Assembly: GCA_002372735.1 (NCBI GenBank)
Contig: DFIE01000106.1
Span: forward strand, 1-14,184
DNA: 14,184 nt
Reading direction: 5' to 3'
DNA from: Clostridiales bacterium UBA3705
Lineage (GTDB): Bacteria > Bacillota_A > Clostridia > Oscillospirales > Oscillospiraceae
Made by a program: the position numbers and the translations under genes. Positions 1 to 4,553 of this stretch are shown in pieces; position 1 is the stretch's first letter; each line of letters starts with the position of its first letter. Under the pieces are notes generated by a model. It was not told the origin of the DNA. It made no database searches and was given only the letters and a program-made list of their open reading frames with translations.

Positions 1-2
1 AG

Positions 3-590
3 GCCCTCGGTCTGACCTGGGACTGAGTGAACTTCAAGCGCGGGACGATCCTGATCGAGAAGCAGCTGCTGAAGCGGCCCCTGAAGGACGGCGGCATCTG
101 TTTTTCCTCTCCGAAGAACAGCAGGGCACGGTCCATCATGCCCGCGCCATACGTCATGGAAGTCCTTGAGGCGCAGCGGAAGATGCAGGAGCGATACAAG
201 AAGATCGCAGGCAGTTGCTGGGAGGACTGGAAGGACGAGGCACGGCCGAAGTGCCGGCTGGTCTTCACGACCATCACGGGCTCGTATATCAGTCCCGGTA
301 CCATGCGCGTCCACTTCAAGAAGCTGGCCCAGGAGATCGGCTGCCCGGAGGCCCGGGTCCACGACCTGCGGCACACCTACGCGATGGTCTCCCTGGAGAA
401 CGGGGATGACATCAAAACAGTCCAGGGCAACCTGGGTCACGCCACCGCGGCCTTCACTCTGGACGTCTACGGCCACGTCTCGGACCGGATGAAGAAGGAA
501 AGCTTCTCCCGTATGGAGGAGTTCCTCCGCGCCTTGACCGTCACCGCGCCGGAAGAAGGCGCTGACGGAACGGACAAAGGCTCCGGCTGA
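3..590 (+). pseudogene. Tyrosine recombinase/integrase, 3' part, interrupted by TGA
   Basis: Catalytic-domain end of a phage-type tyrosine site-specific recombinase, which cuts and rejoins DNA at attachment sites. The frame is open from base 3 and reads ALGLTWD, then TGA at 24-26, then VNFKRGTILIEKQ. ALGLTW-D-x-V-x-F is the ordinary integrase sequence just after the first catalytic Arg, so the TGA sits where a residue (often Cys) belongs. Counting from the GTG at 27, the beta-hairpin Lys is about K30 (SPKNSR), the HxxR box is H112/R115 (HDLRH), the second His is H138 (LGH) and the Tyr nucleophile is Y148 (DVYGH). The rest of the active site is therefore intact. The first Arg and the N-terminal DNA-binding domains lie left of the window. 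The GTG after the stop has no SD sequence, so I do not take it as a start. Most likely a nonsense-mutated integrase; recoding or a sequencing error is possible. Confidence 0.8.
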
Positions 591-628
591 GCCATCCCGC
601 CGCAAATTCTTGACCGCAGACCCAAAAT

Positions 629-651
629 AAAAAAATCGGCCTCTCAGCCGA
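629..651 (-). terminator. Possible minus-strand terminator near integrase
   Basis: The stem TCGGC/GCCGA (636-640 and 647-651) has a 6-nt loop and is followed on the minus strand by seven T (complement of 629-635). The 5-bp stem is short. It would stop transcription coming from the tRNA side before it runs antisense into the integrase. Confidence 0.4.
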
Positions 652-728
652 AAAAAAGATTGTTGCCCGACCTACCGCGGATCAGAAAACGCCTCTGATC
701 ACTCCGCAGAAGGGGCCTCCGATCCGGC

Positions 729-750
729 AAAAAAAAACGGCCGATCGGCC
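729..750 (-). terminator. Possible minus-strand terminator, palindrome plus T9
   Basis: The perfect 12-bp palindrome GGCCGATCGGCC (739-750) is followed on the minus strand by G and nine T (complement of 729-737). As a hairpin it has only a 4-bp stem with a GATC loop, so termination is uncertain. A longer flanking repeat, GGCCTCCG (714-721) with CGGAGGCC (756-763), encloses it. Confidence 0.35.
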
Positions 751-790
751 CTGTGCGGAGGCCTCAGAAGAGGTGCCCCGAAAAAGTTTT

Positions 791-810
791 AGGGTCAAAT
801 AGAGGGTCAA
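791..810. repeat. Direct repeat AGGGTCAA x2, possible recombinase arm sites
   Basis: AGGGTCAA occurs at 791-798 and 803-810, a 12-bp period just over one helical turn, between the integrase and the tRNA. Paired short direct repeats in this position are typical of integrase arm-binding sites in integrative elements. The role here is inferred from position. Confidence 0.35.
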
Positions 811-836
811 CATTTTCAGGCAAAAAATATTCATCC

Positions 837-863
837 ATTTTGGCCCCGAAAACGGGCCAAAAT
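837..863. repeat. Perfect 10-bp inverted repeat
   Basis: ATTTTGGCCC (837-846) and GGGCCAAAAT (854-863) are perfect complements around a 7-nt spacer. No T-run follows on either strand, so it is not a standard terminator. It may be a protein-binding dyad in the presumed attachment region. Confidence 0.5.
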
Positions 864-897
864 AGGGACAAACCCCGCAAAACGCTGCAAAAAAGGG

Positions 898-932
898 AAA
901 ACAGGTCATTTCCGAAGAAATTGACCTGTTTT
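898..932 (-). terminator. tRNA-Gln terminator
   Basis: A 15-bp stem with one bulged base closes a TTCG tetraloop (minus-strand reading). The arms are 898-912 and 917-932. It begins 4 nt after the encoded CCA of tRNA-Gln and ends in TTTT on the minus strand. The arm ends are AAAA/TTTT, so it could work in both directions. Confidence 0.8.
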
Positions 933-935
933 CCT

Positions 936-965
936 TGGCAGCGGGTGAAGGATTCGAACCCTCAC
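936..965. other. Presumed attachment core at tRNA-Gln 3' end
   Basis: The T-arm, acceptor 3' side and CCA of tRNA-Gln are the usual core for tyrosine recombinases that target tRNA genes. The integrase C-terminal end lies about 345 bp away on the 3' side, as expected for an element inserted there that keeps the tRNA whole. No second copy of this sequence is present in the window, so the other end would have to lie left of base 1. Exact core limits cannot be set. Confidence 0.35.
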
Positions 966-1009
966 AAACGGAGTCAGAGTCCGGTGTGCTACCATTACAC
1001 AAACCCGCT
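936..1009 (-). tRNA. tRNA-Gln(CTG)
   Basis: A complete cloverleaf is readable on the minus strand. The acceptor stem AGCGGGT (1003-1009) pairs with ACCCGCT (940-946). The D arm is GTGT/ACAC with GGTAG in the loop. The anticodon loop CTCTGAC gives anticodon CTG. The T arm GAGGG/CCTTC has the standard loop TTCGAAT. Discriminator G is at 939 and CCA is encoded at 936-938. The first pair is A-T rather than the T-A common for tRNA-Gln, which is unusual but compatible with function. Bases 939-1009 are the 71-nt body without CCA. A perfect-consensus promoter precedes it and a strong terminator follows. Confidence 0.95.
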
Positions 1010-1049
1010 ATCGTGCGCTCATCTCTGACATTTCGCAAGCGCAGATATT

Positions 1050-1077
1050 ATTATACACATTTTTCCCGGATTGTCAA
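1050..1077 (-). promoter_or_regulatory. Promoter of tRNA-Gln
   Basis: On the minus strand a consensus -35 TTGACA (1072-1077) and a consensus -10 TATAAT (1050-1055) are separated by 16 nt. The start of transcription would fall roughly 30 nt upstream of the tRNA 5' end. Two perfect hexamers fit a housekeeping sigma-A stable-RNA promoter. Confidence 0.88.
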
Positions 1078-1169
1078 GTGCTATTTCAGAAAAACTGAAA
1101 AACTTCCGCAGAATTTCTCCGACAGGGCGATGGCGCACGTGGAGAGCCGGTTTCCAGCGAAAAAACAAG

Positions 1170-1198
1170 TTGATTCTTGCGTCTTCTGCTGGTATACT
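1170..1198 (+). promoter_or_regulatory. Promoter of the L,D-transpeptidase gene
   Basis: -35 TTGATT (1170-1175), 17-nt spacer, -10 TATACT (1193-1198). This predicts a leader of about 60 nt before the ATG at 1267. It diverges from the tRNA-Gln promoter about 90 bp away. Confidence 0.7.
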
Positions 1199-1266
1199 CA
1201 AGCCGGACAGCAGCTGCAAGCCGCCGGGCTTCGATGCTGACAATCACCGGCAAAGGGGCGGATCGG

Positions 1267-2160
1267 ATGACACAGAAATATTGGAGGGGCTGCTTGATTG
1301 CCCTGTGCGCAATGGTACTGGCCCTGGCGGCTGCCACCCTGTGGCTGCTGGGCCGGCTTGCTCAGACCAGACAGGCTCTGGATCGGGCTTTGGCAGCCCA
1401 AGCGGTTTCGCCCCCGGGCACTGCGGCCTCCCCCCTGCCCCGGGACGATCCGCAGGCGGCAGACCAGCAGGCCGCGATTCAGGCCGCCCTGGACCGGCAG
1501 GCCGCGGAACAGGAGGCCTATCTGGCCCAGTTTAAGCGCTACAAAAATATCCTGACCCAGGATCAGGTGGAGCAGACTCTCTTTGGACAGCCGGTTTCTG
1601 CCCAGCGCAATGGGGAATACCGAATCGGCGTGAAAACCGCCGACGACGGAGATTGGCACGCAGTGCTCACCCTCTACCAGGTGCAGGAGGGCCGATACGT
1701 GCCCCTGCTGGTCTGCCCGGCGGTGATCGGCCGCAACGGAGCCGGCAAACAGGCGGAGGGGGACGGCAAGACCCCGCTGGGCACCTGGCAGGTGGGCCAG
1801 GCCTACGGCATCCTGGAGGACCCGGGCTGCGCACTGCCCTACACCCGGATCACCGAGGATCTGTACTGGTGCGCCACCGGAGCCAACGGTCTGTGGTACA
1901 ACCGGCTGATCTCCGCCGCCGACGACCCGGAGGGCGACCGCAGCGAGGACGAGCATCTGATCGACTTCGGCCCGTGCTACCACTACCTGCTGGATCTGGG
2001 CTACAACGCCGCGGGTGTCCCCTATGCCGGCAACGCCATCTTTCTGCACTGCTGGGCCAGCCCGGACGGCCCTACCAGCGGCTGCGTCGCCATTGCAGAA
2101 TCTGACCTGGAGCAAATACTCACCGCCATCACCCCAGGCACCACCATCACCATATACTAG
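1267..2160 (+). CDS. Membrane-anchored L,D-transpeptidase (YkuD domain)
   Basis: 297 residues. Proteins of this family form 3-3 peptide cross-links in peptidoglycan or attach proteins to it, using a Cys nucleophile outside the membrane. I chose ATG 1267 because AAAGGGG (1252-1258) lies 8 nt upstream and the protein then opens with a short polar segment and one membrane helix (about 8-29). Earlier in-frame starts lack this. An Ala/Gln-rich linker (about 30-95) leads to the YkuD domain (about 115-297). It has the GDGKTPLGTW motif (about 165-174), H261, and the nucleophile C273 in GPTSGCVAI. The usual SHGC is TSGC here, a variant known among YkuD relatives. It is a single gene, convergent with the DUF896 gene. 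Substrate preference cannot be told from sequence. Confidence 0.9.
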   Translation: MTQKYWRGCLIALCAMVLALAAATLWLLGRLAQTRQALDRALAAQAVSPPGTAASPLPRDDPQAADQQAAIQAALDRQAAEQEAYLAQFKRYKNILTQDQVEQTLFGQPVSAQRNGEYRIGVKTADDGDWHAVLTLYQVQEGRYVPLLVCPAVIGRNGAGKQAEGDGKTPLGTWQVGQAYGILEDPGCALPYTRITEDLYWCATGANGLWYNRLISAADDPEGDRSEDEHLIDFGPCYHYLLDLGYNAAGVPYAGNAIFLHCWASPDGPTSGCVAIAESDLEQILTAITPGTTITIY

Positions 2161-2217
2161 GCACACGACGGCATCACAGTCCGCCCGGAGTGATTCCCCG
2201 GAGCCGGCACAGAAGTT

Positions 2218-2261
2218 CAGGGCGCGCTGCAAAATGAGTCGTCATTTTGCAGCGCGCCCTG
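2218..2261. terminator. 20-bp perfect hairpin between convergent genes
   Basis: The arms at 2218-2237 and 2242-2261 are perfect complements around a GTCG loop. On the plus strand a T-rich stretch (TGTTTACTTCTT) follows, so it probably ends L,D-transpeptidase transcription. It also lies 3 nt beyond the stop of the minus-strand DUF896 gene and may serve both. There is no long unbroken T-run on either side, so an intergenic palindromic repeat is an alternative. Confidence 0.7.
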
Positions 2262-2264
2262 TGT

Positions 2265-2468
2265 TTACTTCTTGGGAGTCAGCTTGCGCTTGTTGCCCTT
2301 TTCGTCCACCACCCAGGTGTTGTCAAGGTGCTGGGTCAGGCTGCGCTTCATCGCGTCTACATAGGCACGGCGGAGCACCGCCCGCTCCTGCTCCTCCTCG
2401 GGGGTCAGGCCCTCGGCCTTGGCCTTGCGGGCCAGCTGATTGATCCGATCAATTTGTGTCTGGTCCAT
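2265..2468 (-). CDS. DUF896 (UPF0291/YnzC-like) small cytosolic protein
   Basis: 67 residues, the normal size for this Firmicute family of small proteins with a two-helix N-terminal half. I recognise it from QIDRINQLARKAKAEGLT (5-22), the acidic EEEQER stretch and RRAYVDAMK, followed by a basic C-terminal tail (KGNKRKLTPKK). The molecular role of the family is not established; some members are SOS- or stress-linked, but nothing here shows that. The start is ATG 2468; the same frame runs further upstream but that part overlaps the lipoprotein gene. GTGGGG lies about 8 nt before the ATG. The gene begins 4 nt after the stop of the beta-propeller lipoprotein gene, so the two are probably co-transcribed and translationally coupled. 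Confidence 0.88.
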   Translation of the reverse strand: MDQTQIDRINQLARKAKAEGLTPEEEQERAVLRRAYVDAMKRSLTQHLDNTWVVDEKGNKRKLTPKK

Positions 2469-2472
2469 TTGC

Positions 2473-4431
2473 TTACCCCACTGCCTCGGTGACGGTGGCC
2501 AGCACCTGGAGGGTGTCGGGATCCACCGCGTAAACCGTATCGGCGCTGCAGATGTACAGGTACTCCCCTGCCAGCATGGCACGGGCGTCATAGGGCATAT
2601 AGTCCACCTGGAAGCTGCCCTTGGAGGTGAACTGCCCGTTTTCATAGCTGTACACCTCGTAGGAGTAGTCGTCCACGGCAAAGCCGATCAGGTTCCGCTG
2701 GGGATTGACCAGGATGGCCTTGTGGTTGTACAGCGCGTCGCTGTACTGCTCTTCCAGCTTGCTCTGGCCGGCCAGGTGCACGTTGGCCGGGTCGCTGACG
2801 TCAAACATGGAAAGCTGCAGGCCGGAGGACACCGCGTTTTCATCCACCGCCCGGCCGAAGCCGAAGAGCAACCCCTCCCCATAGGGATGGAGATAGTCGG
2901 ACACGCCGGCCACCTCCAGCGCGCTGCACAGGGTGGGATTGGCGGGATCGGAGAGGTCAATGGTGAAGACCGGGTCAACGGTCTCGTAGGTGACCACATA
3001 GGCCACGTCATCCAGGAAGCGGACGGAGTAGATGGACTCGTCCTGGACCAGCTGATCCAGCAGGCCCACCTGGTTCAGGTCGCTGTCCAGGATGGTGACA
3101 CGGTTGTTCCGGGCGTTGTCGTACCAGATGTAGTTGTCCCAGCCGTAGGTGGGATCGGTGTAGACGCTCCAGCTGTCGTCATAGGTGGTGGTGGCCAGGC
3201 GCAGATACCCGTTGTGTACGTCCATGGAGAACTGGTTCAGCAGGCTGCCGGTGACGCTGGCAGAGCCGGTGAGCTCCAGCTTGCCCTCTGCCACGGACAG
3301 GCGCTTGATTTCGGTAACGGTGCTGCGGCTGTGATCCACCACGGTGTACTGGGCCTCGGTATAGGGCTCGCTTTCGCCCTCGTTGTAGGCGGTCCGGGTG
3401 AGATAGAGGGCGTCAGCGTCCATATAGACGGTATCCGTGCCGTCGGTAAAGGCGCAGGAATCCAGCATGACCCCGTCGGAGAGCCGGATGGCGCTGACCA
3501 CGGTGAAGGCCGTGGCGGAGGGGTTGGGGCAGAGAAACAGCCGTTCCGCTGCCAGGGGAGCAGCAGTGTCGTTGGTATACACGCAGGGGACAAAGTCGCT
3601 CTCGGCGCTGTCTTCCTCCAGCGTCCAGAGATAGCGGGTGGAGATCAAATAGACCACCCCGTCCAGAAGCCGGGCATCCTTGCCGTCACCGTCCTGGGCC
3701 AGATCTGCCAGGAGCTTGGGCGCGGCCTTGTCGGTGGTGTCATAGATGGCCAGGTGGGACTGGGTAGAGTCAAACCAGCCGCCGTCCTCCCCGGTGCCCC
3801 AGGTATCGGAATTGTAGCGCACGGCCACCCGGTTTTCCGCCACAAAGAGATCCTGGAGATAGCTGTAATGGTTGTCATCCCGGGGCAGGTTCAGGTCGGT
3901 GACAGAGACCCGGGCGGTGTCCGCTCCGGCGGCGGAGTAGATCTGCAGGCCGGACTCCCCCAGCACATAGATCCAGCTGCCGTCGGTCTTGACCACGTCG
4001 GCCTCGTCTACGCCGGGCACCTGGATGTTGGTGCCGGTGCCCTCAAGGCTGTCCTCGGCGGCAGCGGGAGCCTCAGTCTCGGCCTCCTCGGCCAGGTCCA
4101 TGTCGCCCAGCCCTGCGGTGGGCGTGCGGTACACGTCTGTACGGTCACTGGCATCCAGGAACAGGCGAAGCACCTGCTCGTAGCTCTCTGCCGGGGTCAC
4201 CTGGGCCAGGGGCGGGAGCTCAATATGCACACCCTGGGCCAGCTTCTCCGCCACGGCGGCAGGCTGGGAGTCGGCATTGGGATCGTTGACCGCAGGCGTA
4301 TCGGACACAGTCGCGTCCGGTGTCTGGGGTGCGGGAGTGGAAGGCGCGGGCTGCGCGGGGGCGGCAGGGGCCGTGCAGGCGGCCAGCAGCACCAGCACCA
4401 GCAACAGCGCCGCAATGGCAGTACGTTTCAT
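2473..4431 (-). CDS. Beta-propeller domain lipoprotein (Beta_propel family)
   Basis: 652 residues. A secreted lipoprotein of the family described as having a C-terminal beta-propeller distantly related to WD-40 repeats. I chose ATG 4431 because AAGGAGGA lies 7 nt upstream and it starts a classic lipoprotein signal: MKRT, a hydrophobic core, and lipobox LAAC with C19. A Pro/Ala/Thr-rich linker follows (about 20-60), which would span the cell wall. The family's signature TNIQVPGVDEADVVKTDG is at about 134-151. The rest is rich in short beta-strand repeats carrying Tyr, Trp and Asp, as in propeller blades. No catalytic residues are recognisable, and the function of the family is unknown (binding or scaffold suspected). 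It comes first in a two-gene unit with DUF896 and is preceded by the ispH-rpsA terminator, so it should have its own promoter in 4432-4500. I see no convincing one there. Confidence 0.87.
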   Translation of the reverse strand: MKRTAIAALLLVLVLLAACTAPAAPAQPAPSTPAPQTPDATVSDTPAVNDPNADSQPAAVAEKLAQGVHIELPPLAQVTPAESYEQVLRLFLDASDRTDVYRTPTAGLGDMDLAEEAETEAPAAAEDSLEGTGTNIQVPGVDEADVVKTDGSWIYVLGESGLQIYSAAGADTARVSVTDLNLPRDDNHYSYLQDLFVAENRVAVRYNSDTWGTGEDGGWFDSTQSHLAIYDTTDKAAPKLLADLAQDGDGKDARLLDGVVYLISTRYLWTLEEDSAESDFVPCVYTNDTAAPLAAERLFLCPNPSATAFTVVSAIRLSDGVMLDSCAFTDGTDTVYMDADALYLTRTAYNEGESEPYTEAQYTVVDHSRSTVTEIKRLSVAEGKLELTGSASVTGSLLNQFSMDVHNGYLRLATTTYDDSWSVYTDPTYGWDNYIWYDNARNNRVTILDSDLNQVGLLDQLVQDESIYSVRFLDDVAYVVTYETVDPVFTIDLSDPANPTLCSALEVAGVSDYLHPYGEGLLFGFGRAVDENAVSSGLQLSMFDVSDPANVHLAGQSKLEEQYSDALYNHKAILVNPQRNLIGFAVDDYSYEVYSYENGQFTSKGSFQVDYMPYDARAMLAGEYLYICSADTVYAVDPDTLQVLATVTEAVG

Positions 4432-4501
4432 AGGTTGTTCCTCCTTTTGGAGCTTGATACTGTTAAGACGAGGAACCCGGACAATGGTTCCCGCCGTGAG
4501 G

Positions 4502-4539
4502 AAAAAAACCGGGCTCTGCGGCAGTGCTGCAGAGCCCGG
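4502..4539 (-). terminator. Terminator of the long operon after ispH-rpsA
   Basis: An 11-bp perfect stem, CCGGGCTCTGC (4509-4519) with GCAGAGCCCGG (4529-4539), is followed on the minus strand by seven T (complement of 4502-4508). It lies 14 nt after the stop codon of ispH-rpsA. Textbook intrinsic terminator. Confidence 0.93.
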
Positions 4540-4553
4540 CGACATGTACTTGA

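Larger units (their letters stand above)
591..935. other. Non-coding, dyad-rich DNA between integrase and tRNA
   Basis: No believable gene; the short ORFs here overlap the tRNA or have no ribosome binding site. The stretch contains A/T runs, at least five inverted repeats (636-651, 680-700, 714-721 with 756-763, 739-750, 837-863) and a direct repeat AGGGTCAA at 791-798 and 803-810. Its position between an integrase gene and a tRNA 3' end suggests attachment-site flanking DNA with recombinase arm sites and terminators. That role is inferred. Confidence 0.5.

Noticed and set aside
682..1038. Small open frames on both strands across the tRNA region
   Set aside because: They run through the tRNA-Gln cloverleaf and its terminator and have no start signals.
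1084..1100. TTTCAG-AAAAA-CTGAAA inverted repeat upstream of the tRNA promoter
   Set aside because: Only six AT-rich base pairs with no T tract and no clear partner gene; probably chance.
1198..2232. 344-codon open frame on the minus strand
   Set aside because: It is antisense to the L,D-transpeptidase, which has a promoter, SD and family motifs. The antisense product resembles nothing.
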